DNA of 44,207 bases from assembly GCA_025354985.1 (NCBI GenBank), contig JANXLU010000076.1:1-44207 (forward strand). Direction: 5' to 3'. Numbering within the stretch: position 1 is the stretch's first letter; each line of letters opens with the position of its first letter. Of the stretch, positions 18,738 to 26,974 are shown one piece after another. Origin of the DNA: Chloroflexota bacterium (lineage in GTDB: Bacteria > Chloroflexota > Anaerolineae > J036 > Brachytrichaceae). Both the position numbers and the translations under genes were made by a program. A model generated the notes under the pieces. That model did not search any database. It was given only the letters and a program-made list of their open reading frames with translations, and was not told the DNA's origin.

Positions 18738-18826
18738 GCCCCATCGTTTGTTAGAGGTTCGCAGTTTGGAGGTACATTTATTTAAGCTGAGGTGCAAATC
18801 AGGTCCGTGCAACAATACATGGGGAA

Positions 18827-18865
18827 ACAAAAAGACCCGTTCAAGAAATTTCTGAACGGGTCTTT
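18827..18865 (-). terminator. Intrinsic terminator of the phosphofructokinase gene
   Basis: AAAGACCCGTTCA (18831-18843) pairs with TGAACGGGTCTTT (18853-18865) in a 13-bp stem, followed on minus by further T residues (TTTTTGTTT across the stem end). It lies 27 bases after the phosphofructokinase stop. Confidence 0.85.
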
Positions 18866-18891
18866 CGTAGGCACTGATCGGTTGCCAGGTT

Positions 18892-20028
18892 CTAATACAG
18901 GAACATGGGTTTCCCGGCGACGCTCCTAACCATTGGTTTGTAATGCTCTGAATCATAAAGAGCATCAACATCCACCTTGCGTGCACCGCCCTTGACTTCG
19001 CTAAATGGCACGGTTGCGTAACGACCCTCGCGCAGCGCGACCATGTATCCAAACTGCTTTGCCATCACCAGGTCGGCTGCGTAGCTTCCGTAGTTTCTCC
19101 CAACCATTTGATCAAGTGCATCCGGAGGGCCGGAGCGCATGAGATACGCCACATTTTGGTAAATGATGTCCTCACCGGTCTTCTTCTTTACCATGTCACC
19201 CAACCACTGGCCGATCCCGCCCAGCTTCTTGTGACCATAGGCATCGGAGTCTCCGCCTTGCATGATATCTCCTCCGAGAGGTACGGCGCCCTCGGAAATT
19301 GTAACCATGGCGTATTTGCTGGGGTTGCGCCTCTTGTCTTCCACAATCAACTTGCAAAATCGATCCAGGTCAAAGGGCACTTCGCTGATGAGACAGCGGT
19401 CGACATTTGCCAGATGTGCGGCGATGAGCGAGGTTTCACCGCTATTGCGACCAAATAACTCAACGACGGCAATCCGTTCATGACTACCCGTGCTTGTTCG
19501 CAGGTTTGTGATGAATTCGACCGAGCGCGAAATAGCAGTGGAGAATCCGATGCAATAATCAGTACCTTTGACATCGTTGTCCATCGTTTTGGGAATTGCA
19601 ACAACTGGAAAACCCGCCTCGTGTAAATGCACGGAGTAGCTCAATGTGTCGTCGCCGCCAATCGTGATGAGCGCATCCAAGCCCAGATGTTTTAGCACGC
19701 GCAATACATGTGGTGTGTAGTCCGCCCCATCCTGGGGCGTAAGGAACTTCGGTGCGTCTTTGGCTGCAACCCGGGCCGGATTGGTGCGACTCGTGTGGAG
19801 AAACGTTCCACCTGACCGGTCGATCGTACGGACAGCCAGTGCATCAAGCGGCATTGTGAGCTCATGAACGGTCATCGGGTCGTCGGGATTTAGGTGCAAC
19901 AGTCCAGCCCAACCTCGTCGAATGCCGAGCATTTGGTGTCCGGCAGACACAAGTCTTAGCGCGGCAGCCTGTATGCCCGGATTCAGGCCTGGTACATCGC
20001 CGCCACCTGTCAAAATTCCAATTTTCAT
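18892..20028 (-). CDS. pfp: 6-phosphofructokinase, predicted pyrophosphate-dependent
   Basis: 378 residues with the phosphofructokinase fold: [10 protein letters not shown] at 7-16, GGDD at 124-127, PKTMDND at 146-152 with the catalytic Asp, and a GRNSGE motif. At the two positions that separate donors, ATP enzymes such as E. coli PfkA have Gly104 and Gly124. Pyrophosphate enzymes have Asp and Lys, and this protein has Asp127 and Lys147. A pyrophosphate-dependent, reversible fructose-6-phosphate 1-kinase is therefore predicted. No Shine-Dalgarno consensus precedes the ATG, only AAAGAAGAAAAC. It is a single-gene unit with its own terminator, divergent from a lipoprotein gene. Confidence 0.9.
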   Translation of the reverse strand: MKIGILTGGGDVPGLNPGIQAAALRLVSAGHQMLGIRRGWAGLLHLNPDDPMTVHELTMPLDALAVRTIDRSGGTFLHTSRTNPARVAAKDAPKFLTPQDGADYTPHVLRVLKHLGLDALITIGGDDTLSYSVHLHEAGFPVVAIPKTMDNDVKGTDYCIGFSTAISRSVEFITNLRTSTGSHERIAVVELFGRNSGETSLIAAHLANVDRCLISEVPFDLDRFCKLIVEDKRRNPSKYAMVTISEGAVPLGGDIMQGGDSDAYGHKKLGGIGQWLGDMVKKKTGEDIIYQNVAYLMRSGPPDALDQMVGRNYGSYAADLVMAKQFGYMVALREGRYATVPFSEVKGGARKVDVDALYDSEHYKPMVRSVAGKPMFLY

Positions 20029-20158
20029 GTTTTCTTCTTTGTGTCAAATATACAAGAATGCAGTTTCAATTCTAGCGTATAGAGCCCGTCATACAATGCC
20101 ATGTGTTAAGCTGGTCAGTTGTCACACTAGGTGCAAGCATGATGCCAGGGATTTATTT

Positions 20159-21022
20159 GTGAACCTCCCAAAGACAACAGTTTTTCTGCGCCCACGCCTG
20201 ATAAGCATCATGGTGCTGGCGTCGGCTTGCGGGGCGCCGGTTCCGGCAACCGTGCAGTTTCAACCTAACGTCATAATTTATTCCCCAACGAACACGCCTG
20301 TCCCCAGCGTGACGGTGGGAATCAAACTGACCTCACCGCCGACACCTACTATTCGAGGCGTTCAGACCGCCACGCCAAGCGGCGCACTTGCTCTCATTGC
20401 TTCACCAACTCCGGGCAAATTGGCGCCAACGTCGGTCAGCACGCCTACTCCGACATCGAGCCCCGGGGTTACTCAAACGGCCGTTCAACCTAGCGAGACC
20501 AAAGCTGCCATTGCCGTGGTCAGCGTCGTTGACGCCGCCACGCAGACGCCAACGCTCACCCTCGACAGAGCAACCACAACTCCTGACGATGCATCCACTC
20601 CCACACCAACGGTGATCAAGCCCGCTGCAACCCGTCTTGTCAGCGCACCCACTGTCAGCGCAACCACCAGTGCATCAGGGCTTGTGTATGACACCCCTCA
20701 GTTGCTTGGTCCTCTATTTGGTGAGCGGTTTACTGGGATCGACGGGCCGCCCATACATTGGGTGGCTTCAACAAAACCTCTTGCCGCCCTTGATTTTTAC
20801 GCGGTCACTATTCATCACAATTCGGGTTGGGATATGCGGTGCTATAAGGGCATCACCGCCCAACCCGCGCAATACCTGCCGATGTTGCAACCAAAGAGTG
20901 GATTCGACACATTTGTTACAGTGGTCCGGTTAAATACGGTCGTCGGTGAAGGCGCCTCTTGCGACGGCATCGCGGTGTCACCGCCATCGGCAACCACCAA
21001 TTTTTACTGGACACGCGGTTGA
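20159..21022 (+). CDS. Thr/Pro-rich lipoprotein with C-terminal beta-sandwich-like module
   Basis: 287 residues from a GTG at 20159, preceded by AGGG nine bases upstream. The longer frame (to 19922) overlaps the divergent phosphofructokinase gene. The N-terminus is a lipoprotein signal (FLRPRLISIMVLASAC) with Cys24. About 150 residues of low-complexity Thr/Pro/Ala linker follow, of the kind common in Anaerolineae cell-surface proteins. The C-terminal 110 residues are folded-looking, with a PPIHW strand, DFYAVTIHH, and an ending SPPSATTNFYW. This end resembles the C-terminus of the LysM protein at 23317-24594. The function is unknown. It is probably anchored outside the membrane. Confidence 0.7.
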   Translation: MNLPKTTVFLRPRLISIMVLASACGAPVPATVQFQPNVIIYSPTNTPVPSVTVGIKLTSPPTPTIRGVQTATPSGALALIASPTPGKLAPTSVSTPTPTSSPGVTQTAVQPSETKAAIAVVSVVDAATQTPTLTLDRATTTPDDASTPTPTVIKPAATRLVSAPTVSATTSASGLVYDTPQLLGPLFGERFTGIDGPPIHWVASTKPLAALDFYAVTIHHNSGWDMRCYKGITAQPAQYLPMLQPKSGFDTFVTVVRLNTVVGEGASCDGIAVSPPSATTNFYWTRG

Positions 21023-21119
21023 GTTAGGAAATCGCGGGCGGCAGGACTTTTTTCAGCAGCACGCGAAATTGGAACAATCGTGCGACAACTGAACTTCGCG
21101 AACGTTAAATTGGGTGTGT

Positions 21120-21125
21120 TACATT
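21120..21125 (+). promoter_or_regulatory. -10 box of a probable leaderless promoter
   Basis: TACATT, exactly 6 bases before the GTG at 21132. This supports 21132 rather than 21114 as the start of the CAP-domain gene. Confidence 0.35.
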
Positions 21126-21131
21126 AGAAGC

Positions 21132-22106
21132 GTGGTTCTGCGATTTTGGGCAGGGCGCATTCTGGGTGTGTTGATTTGTTTTGTGATCAACGTGATTCCG
21201 GGGAGTCGCCCGCAGTCAGAGGCAACTTTGACGAGCTTTCAAGGTACATTTTACGAAGCGGCGTTGAATGTTGAACGACGTGCCGTGGCCGTGGCATATC
21301 CAACGGAAACATCCGCACTCGTGCTCGAAAAGGCGGAACTGGTTGTTACGGCAACCGCGGCAGTGGATGCGCCATCTGGCGCACTTGTTTCGCGAAGTGA
21401 AAGGTTTGAGTTAGCCAATGGAAGTACGGCAACTCAACGGCCGCCGCCAGTCGCGACCGAGAGCGCCAACCCCCCGGCTAACGTCGTTCTATCGGCAACG
21501 GATGCTCCAACTGCCAAGCCGACATTGTCAGCCCTAGCCATATTGCGCAGTCTTCCGACTGCACCAGTACCTGTACCAAGTGTGGTCGTCAGGCCCGAAG
21601 TGCTAACCGTGACACCGTCAATTGTCATGGCTCGCGCTGCGATTGCCAGCCCAACGAGTTTCGCTACTCCGGCTGTAACTGCGGGCCCGATTGCCATTGC
21701 TACGCAACGGTTTGCGGAAACGTTGCTCGCGTTGCACAATGCAGCCCGGTTGCAGGCGGGATTGCCACTTTTGACGCTAAGCGCGCCCTTGCAACGCGCC
21801 GCCCAGCTTCATGCCGAGGATAACGCTCGTGTCGTACATGGCGGTCATTTTGGTAGTGATGGGAGTACGCTTTCGGTTCGTCTCACGCGTCAATCCGTAG
21901 CCACCACGTTTATAGGAGAAGACTGGGCCTATGCGCGTACACCGGAGGATGCTTGGAAACTCTGGTTTATCGACGAGTCACTTGGGGGACCACATCACGA
22001 TAACATCCTGCGAGCCGGCTTTCGGCATGTGGGGTTTGGGATTTCGAGCGGCGGGCCCTTCGCGGCTTATGGACTTGTCTATTTCATCGCTGACTTTTCA
22101 GACTAG
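21132..22106 (+). CDS. Secreted CAP/SCP-domain protein
   Basis: 324 residues from the GTG at 21132; a GTG at 21114 would add six residues. A hydrophobic N-terminal segment (RILGVLICFVINVIPG) serves as signal or anchor. A long low-complexity Ala/Thr/Pro region follows. The last 135 or so residues are a CAP (SCP/PR-1-like) domain: LLALHNAARLQAGLPLL, LQRAAQLHAEDNA, HGGHFGSDG, GEDWAY and a GPHHDNILRAGFRHVGFG end. The two His plus Glu of the CAP cavity are present. Bacterial CAP proteins are extracellular and of mostly unknown activity. It directly abuts the next gene, and the four genes to 24594 look co-transcribed. Confidence 0.87.
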   Translation: MVLRFWAGRILGVLICFVINVIPGSRPQSEATLTSFQGTFYEAALNVERRAVAVAYPTETSALVLEKAELVVTATAAVDAPSGALVSRSERFELANGSTATQRPPPVATESANPPANVVLSATDAPTAKPTLSALAILRSLPTAPVPVPSVVVRPEVLTVTPSIVMARAAIASPTSFATPAVTAGPIAIATQRFAETLLALHNAARLQAGLPLLTLSAPLQRAAQLHAEDNARVVHGGHFGSDGSTLSVRLTRQSVATTFIGEDWAYARTPEDAWKLWFIDESLGGPHHDNILRAGFRHVGFGISSGGPFAAYGLVYFIADFSD

Positions 22107-22709
22107 ATGAGACGCGTTTTCCTGCTACTTGCCCTTATGGCAGCATTGGTTGCCTTGGGAGCGCGCGTAATTGTGGCGATGTATGCCCGACAACACGTTT
22201 GGCACAGTATTGATGCCGCCCAGGCGACTAATGTAGCAATTGTATTTGGCGCCGGTGTGCGCAATGGCCTTCCGACCGCAATGTTGTATGACCGCGTTGC
22301 GGCGGCGACACAGCTATACAAATTGGGAAAAGTTGAAACGTTGTTGATGAGCGGCGAAAACGCCGGACCACAACATGATGAAACCGAGGTCATGCGTAGA
22401 ACTGCGTTGCAGCTTGGTGTGCCTGAAAAGGACATTATGCTGGACGGAAATGGGCTGAGCACATTCGATACCTGTTTGCGCGCGCGGGATGTTTTTGGCT
22501 TGCGCGGTCAGCGAATTACGCTGGTAACCCAAACTTTTCACTTGGATCGCGCCGTGTTCGTCTGCAACGCGCTGGGTATGCCAGCAGAAGGATACCCCGC
22601 CGACTTGCGTCCATACGCAGGCGTGTGGTTCAATCACCTACGTGAGATTCCCGCAACGTTTAAGGCGATTTATGACATTGCGGTTTGGCGTGCCGGAGGA
22701 TTTAAATAA
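22107..22709 (+). CDS. SanA/YdcF-like DUF218 membrane protein
   Basis: 200 residues. A single N-terminal membrane helix (FLLLALMAALVALGARVIV) precedes a DUF218 (ElyC/SanA/YdcF) domain: AIVFGAGVRNGLPT, YDRVAAATQLYKLGKV, LLMSGENAG, STFDTCLRARDVF and TQTFHLDRAVFVCNALG. SanA is linked to envelope barrier function and vancomycin resistance in enterobacteria; the reaction is unknown. The ATG follows the CAP gene stop with no gap (TAGATG), and its own stop abuts the HD gene ATG (TAAATG). Tight spacing and envelope association suggest a shared cell-surface role with its neighbours. Confidence 0.9.
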   Translation: MRRVFLLLALMAALVALGARVIVAMYARQHVWHSIDAAQATNVAIVFGAGVRNGLPTAMLYDRVAAATQLYKLGKVETLLMSGENAGPQHDETEVMRRTALQLGVPEKDIMLDGNGLSTFDTCLRARDVFGLRGQRITLVTQTFHLDRAVFVCNALGMPAEGYPADLRPYAGVWFNHLREIPATFKAIYDIAVWRAGGFK

Positions 22710-23306
22710 ATGCAATCTATTGTTCCAAACACTCGTGCAAGTGCTTGGGCCCTGGTTCAAGAGTGGACTACGGACCCGGCGTTGATTCGCCACATGTTAT
22801 CGGTGGAGAGCGCCATGCGCGCATATGCTCCGACGTATCAGGGTGATGTAGAAACATGGGCAGCCGTTGGACTGATCCACGATTTCGACTATCAGCGCTT
22901 CCCAAATTTGACCGGAGACGAATGTCACCCGGTTAGTGGCTGTCGATATTTGACGGCCAACGGATGGAGTTCAGAAATTGTGGACGCCATACTCGCGCAT
23001 GCAACGGAGCGCACCGGAGTTGAACCAACCACCAGCATGCAAAAAGTATTGGTGGCGGTCGATGAACTGACAGGTTTGATTGCGGCTGTGACGTTCGTCC
23101 GTCCAAGCAAAAACATAGCGGACGTAGAACTAAAATCCATAAAGAAAAAGTGGAAAGAGAAGGCATTTGCCGCTGGTGTGCATCGTGAGGAAATCGAGCA
23201 CAACGTCGCAAAGTTGGGCGTGCCGCTGGATGATCACATCCAATTTGTTTTGAGCGCCATGCAGCGGGACGCCGTGACCCTGGGATTATCCGGTGTGTTC
23301 GCTTAG
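22710..23306 (+). CDS. HD-domain phosphohydrolase-like protein
   Basis: 198 residues. HD superfamily residues are visible: His28, the His57-Asp58 doublet (GLIHDFDY), His94 in the later ILAHA motif, and Asp117 in VAVDELTGL. This pattern matches the HDIG-type group annotated as predicted metal-dependent hydrolases. Substrates of this group are not established. It is cytosolic, with no signal or membrane segment. Start and stop positions tie it to the SanA-like gene upstream (no gap) and the LysM gene 10 bases downstream. Confidence 0.88.
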   Translation: MQSIVPNTRASAWALVQEWTTDPALIRHMLSVESAMRAYAPTYQGDVETWAAVGLIHDFDYQRFPNLTGDECHPVSGCRYLTANGWSSEIVDAILAHATERTGVEPTTSMQKVLVAVDELTGLIAAVTFVRPSKNIADVELKSIKKKWKEKAFAAGVHREEIEHNVAKLGVPLDDHIQFVLSAMQRDAVTLGLSGVFA

Positions 23307-23316
23307 CGATCCATAA

Positions 23317-24594
23317 ATGCTGTTGCCAGAACCTTCTGCAAAGCGCGTTATGCGCCGTTGCCCGGCATGTAGCGCCCGAGTCGAGCTGAGTGCGCTTGAA
23401 TGTCCAATTTGCGGCCATGAATTTGGAACAACTGAGCCGTCTTCCCCGCTGGCGCCACCACCCGCCGTGGGTGCTCGATCCGAGTCCGACGAATTATTGC
23501 AGGACCGGGAATCTGCGCAGTTTGATCCTCAGACAGAATCGAACGTTGCCCATCGGTTCGCGGAACGAGCCACCCAAATTCTTCAACGTTTACCCTGGGG
23601 AGTCCTTGGCGTAGTTGCCATGGTCATTGTGCTTGGGCTGGGCGCAAATACGCTATTGCAGAATGGATCGGTGCTTGGATCCTTAAGGCCGACTGCAACG
23701 CCGGCCGGCAAATCATCTGCAACGCCCGCGAGCGCCGTGCGCGCAGCCACGAGTACGGTGCTTCCGGCCACAATAACGCCAATTCCAATTCCACCTACCC
23801 GAACACCCGTGCCACCGGTCGACTATGTAGTCAAACCAAATGATACATGCGCGAGCATTGCCGAAGGTGCAAAGGTTAGCACGCGCGACATCATGGTGCT
23901 CAATGGCCTGGACTCTGACTGCTTCATTATTGCCGGAAATAAGATCAAACTCCCGCCGCCCTCGCCTACGCCGGGTCCCACGCCTACGCTTGACGCTCGT
24001 GCGCCGATAGCAACGAGCACACGACCGCCCCAATTAGCATATGAAGTTAAAGATGGGGACGTCTGCGGAATTATTGCGGACAGGTTTGGCATTTCCGTGG
24101 ATCAAATCATTAGTCAAAACAAGCTTGACGAGGACTGTACGATACGCTTAGGGCAGTCGCTGGTGTTAAATTTCGCTGCCAGTTCTGGAGATTCTGCGGC
24201 TGGCCCAACTGCTCAACCCCGCGTGGCGGTCCTGCCGACGCCTCGAACCGGCTATAGTGCGCCGCTTATGATTAGCCCGGCAGATCGTGCTACCTACTCG
24301 TCCACGCAAGATGCGTTGACATTGCAATGGTTGACGGTGGGGCTGCTTAAAGACAATGAGTGGTATGTCGTGCAAATTCAGCCCGAGGGGACGGAGCTCG
24401 TGCCTATTTTCGAGACGAAAGCCACCTCGCTTAAAGTTACATTAAATCTGCTCGGTGGCCAAAATGATCGAAAGTTTACGTGGTGGGTTCAGGTAAAGCG
24501 GCTGTTGAGCTCGGGTGCCGACGGGGGCAATCGCGTTTATGAAAATCTTAGCCCACCAAGTGAACCCAGGCTATTTCGCTGGACCTTGAGCTAA
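23317..24594 (+). CDS. Membrane-anchored zinc-ribbon and double-LysM protein
   Basis: 425 residues. A zinc ribbon lies at the N-terminus (Cys15-x2-Cys18 and Cys29-x2-Cys32), then a single membrane helix at about 88-110. A Thr/Pro linker leads to two LysM modules (about 168-213 and 239-283), each with internal Cys residues (NDTCASIA and DGDVCGIIA). The C-terminal 110 residues form a beta-sandwich-like module ending SPPSEPRLFRW. The ribbon should face the cytosol and the LysM modules, which bind peptidoglycan or chitin-type glycans, the outside. A later ATG at 23350 would keep the ribbon and is an alternative start. It is the last gene of the envelope cluster. Confidence 0.87.
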   Translation: MLLPEPSAKRVMRRCPACSARVELSALECPICGHEFGTTEPSSPLAPPPAVGARSESDELLQDRESAQFDPQTESNVAHRFAERATQILQRLPWGVLGVVAMVIVLGLGANTLLQNGSVLGSLRPTATPAGKSSATPASAVRAATSTVLPATITPIPIPPTRTPVPPVDYVVKPNDTCASIAEGAKVSTRDIMVLNGLDSDCFIIAGNKIKLPPPSPTPGPTPTLDARAPIATSTRPPQLAYEVKDGDVCGIIADRFGISVDQIISQNKLDEDCTIRLGQSLVLNFAASSGDSAAGPTAQPRVAVLPTPRTGYSAPLMISPADRATYSSTQDALTLQWLTVGLLKDNEWYVVQIQPEGTELVPIFETKATSLKVTLNLLGGQNDRKFTWWVQVKRLLSSGADGGNRVYENLSPPSEPRLFRWTLS

Positions 24595-24628
24595 GCTTTT
24601 CAATGGCGGCAACTAACCGGAACGCCTA

Positions 24629-24650
24629 AAGCGATTTAGTCGCTTAAAAT
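24629..24650 (+). terminator. Weak hairpin after the envelope cluster
   Basis: AAGCGA (24629-24634) pairs with TCGCTT (24640-24645), loop 5, followed by AAAATTT. It is short and lacks a strong T tract. It may be a weak terminator or nothing. Confidence 0.25.
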
Positions 24651-24707
24651 TTATGCTACTGCGACGTGCGCAAGCGTCGTTGAAATGCCAAGAGGAAAAG
24701 TAAAATA

Positions 24708-26882
24708 ATGGAAGTTGAAGTAAAGCAACTTTGTGCGTTGCTGCCATCGAAGCTGTCGAAACTAGGCGAAATTGCCTTTAACCTGTCGTGGACCTGGAGC
24801 CGGGACGCCCAACTATTGTTTGATGACCTGGATCCCGTTTTATGGGAAAGCTGTGGTCATAATCCGGTGCGGTTTTTGAAGACCGTGGTACCTGACAAAT
24901 TGCAAAAAGCTGCCAAGGACAAGCGTTATCTGGCGCACTATGCTTCCGTGGTTGCCGACCTTGCCCAGTACATGTCCGCGGCAACTGGTATAACCTCCAA
25001 AAAGTCGACAGTCCGAGGCACGACAAAAGCGAAAGACGTAATCAAGACTTGGTTTAGCCAAACGCACGGTGCATGGCAGGGCCCGGTGGCCTATATGAGT
25101 TTTGAGTTTGGCCTGCACGAGTGCCTTCCGATGTATGCAGGTGGTCTGGGTGTGCTTGCTGCGGACCACTTAAAGGAAGCCAGTGATCAAGGTTTGCCAT
25201 TGGTTGGCGTGGGCTTTTTCTACTTGCAAGGGTATTTTACCCAGCGGATTACGGAAGATGGCTGGCAGGAAGCGGATTACAGTGACTTGGATGTCTCTTC
25301 GCTACCGCTCACACGGGTGCGGGGAAAAGACGGTCTGCCTGTCATCATCAGCTTTGATACGCCCACCATGCGGGTCAATTTCCAGGTTTGGAAGGCGCAG
25401 GTTGGACGTGTGTCGCTGTTGCTTATCGACACCGCGGGCGTTTCCGAGAATGCACCTTACGTTAAAAGCTTGACCCAGCGTCTGTACAACAGCGACCCGG
25501 ATATGCGGATTTCACAGGAAATCGTGCTTGGTATTGGCGGCGTCAAAATGCTGCGCGCGTTGGGAATAAATCCGGTTGTATGGCATATGAACGAGGGCCA
25601 TCCGGCGTTTAGCACGCTTGAACGGGCGCGCGAACTGGTTGGCACTGGCAGCACATTTGAACAGGCAGTCGCGACTTTGCGTGAAAACACCGTGTTTACC
25701 ACGCACACGCCGGTACCCGCCGGTAATGATCGCTTTGCCATATGGCAGGTGGACCGACAACTAAACGGAGTTTGGACTGAGCTTGGGCTGACGCGCGACG
25801 CGTTTATGAAGCTGGCCGTTGACAATGAAGGTCTATATGGCATGACGGTACTGGCGCTGCGTATGGCGCGCAAGAGCAATGGCGTAAGCAAACTTCACGG
25901 TGAAGTGGCAAATGGCATGTGGGCATGGATGGGCTCTGATATTCCCAAAATCGGCTACATCACCAACGGAATTCACGCACCAACCTGGATCGCCCGACGG
26001 ATTGGACGCGTGTATGCCCGACACCTGGGCGCCGACTGGCAGCAGCGGATCGACGACGCCAAATTGTGGCAAACCGTCCCCTCGATTCCGGACGAGGAGT
26101 TGTGGGAGGCGCGTCGGCACTATAAGCGTTTGCTGACTGAATTTATGCGTGATCGGGCACGAACCAAATGGAGTACCCATACGCGCCATCCGGTGCAGAC
26201 GATTGCAAGCGGAGTGCTGCTGGATCCCCATGCCCTGACGATAGGTTTTGCCCGCCGATTTCCAACGTACAAGCGTGCGACGCTTGTGTTGCGTGATGCG
26301 AAACGGCTCGTTCGCATATTAAACAATGCAACGATGCCGGTGCAAATTGTGTATGCGGGCAAAAGCCACCCTAATGACGAGCCTGGCAAGCAACTTATCC
26401 AGCAGCTGTATCGGATGATCAAGAATGCTGATACATCGGGCCGCATGGTCTTTATTGAGGACTATGATACGAGCGTTGCACGTCACCTTGTGTGGGGCGT
26501 CGATGTCTGGATGAACACGCCTCGGCGACCGTATGAGGCCAGCGGCACCAGTGGCATGAAGGCCGCCCTAAATGGCGCTTTGAACTTCAGCATTCTCGAC
26601 GGTTGGTGGCCTGAGGCCTACAACGGCTCCAACGGCTGGGCGATTGGAACAGAACAGAACTATACAGATCTCGAGGCTCAGGATACCGCCGATATTTCCT
26701 CGTTGTTTGGATTGCTGGAAAGTCAAGTCGTACCGCTGTACTATGATCGCGACGCAGATGGCATTCCACGAAAATGGCTGAGCCGGGTAAAGCAAAGCAT
26801 CATGACCTGTGCCCCGCAATTCAGCACCGCGCGCATGGTCAAGCAATATGTCAACGAAATGTACGCGCCCTTGGTGAAGTGA
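24708..26882 (+). CDS. glgP: Alpha-glucan (glycogen/maltodextrin) phosphorylase
   Basis: 724 residues with a good ribosome site (AGAGGAAAA about ten bases before the ATG). It matches the shorter bacterial/archaeal phosphorylase branch rather than the E. coli GlgP/MalP branch: IAFNLSWTWSRDAQLLF at the N-terminus, MSFEFGLHECLPMYAGGLGVLAADHLK, WHMNEGHPAF, TTHTPVPAGNDRF, and the PLP site EASGTSGMKAALNG with Lys618 as Schiff-base residue. It releases glucose 1-phosphate from alpha-1,4-glucans using phosphate. It is transcribed alone, followed by a terminator. With the pyrophosphate-type phosphofructokinase upstream, it indicates storage-glucan use linked to an energy-saving glycolysis. Confidence 0.96.
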   Translation: MEVEVKQLCALLPSKLSKLGEIAFNLSWTWSRDAQLLFDDLDPVLWESCGHNPVRFLKTVVPDKLQKAAKDKRYLAHYASVVADLAQYMSAATGITSKKSTVRGTTKAKDVIKTWFSQTHGAWQGPVAYMSFEFGLHECLPMYAGGLGVLAADHLKEASDQGLPLVGVGFFYLQGYFTQRITEDGWQEADYSDLDVSSLPLTRVRGKDGLPVIISFDTPTMRVNFQVWKAQVGRVSLLLIDTAGVSENAPYVKSLTQRLYNSDPDMRISQEIVLGIGGVKMLRALGINPVVWHMNEGHPAFSTLERARELVGTGSTFEQAVATLRENTVFTTHTPVPAGNDRFAIWQVDRQLNGVWTELGLTRDAFMKLAVDNEGLYGMTVLALRMARKSNGVSKLHGEVANGMWAWMGSDIPKIGYITNGIHAPTWIARRIGRVYARHLGADWQQRIDDAKLWQTVPSIPDEELWEARRHYKRLLTEFMRDRARTKWSTHTRHPVQTIASGVLLDPHALTIGFARRFPTYKRATLVLRDAKRLVRILNNATMPVQIVYAGKSHPNDEPGKQLIQQLYRMIKNADTSGRMVFIEDYDTSVARHLVWGVDVWMNTPRRPYEASGTSGMKAALNGALNFSILDGWWPEAYNGSNGWAIGTEQNYTDLEAQDTADISSLFGLLESQVVPLYYDRDADGIPRKWLSRVKQSIMTCAPQFSTARMVKQYVNEMYAPLVK

Positions 26883-26889
26883 ATCGGGT

Positions 26890-26928
26890 TAATCTGACAG
26901 GCGAAAGAACATGCTTCCTGTCAGATTA
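26890..26928. repeat. 12-bp inverted repeat between convergent glgP and asd
   Basis: TAATCTGACAGG (26890-26901) and CCTGTCAGATTA (26917-26928) form a perfect hairpin with a 15-base loop. No T tract follows on either strand, so it is not a classical terminator by itself. It may help end or protect transcripts. Confidence 0.6.
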
Positions 26929-26938
26929 GGTTTCGTCC

Positions 26939-26966
26939 CGGCCGGTGCGTTCCTCGGCCGCTTTTT
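26939..26966 (+). terminator. Intrinsic terminator of glgP
   Basis: CGGCCG (26939-26944) pairs with CGGCCG (26955-26960), then CTTTTT. It lies about 60 bases after the glgP stop, just before the convergent asd stop. Confidence 0.6.
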
Positions 26967-26974
26967 ATCCGGAC

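Noticed and set aside
26890-26928. 12-bp inverted repeat as an insertion-sequence end or attachment site
   Set aside because: No transposase, no target duplication and no second copy nearby; more likely a 3' hairpin between convergent genes.
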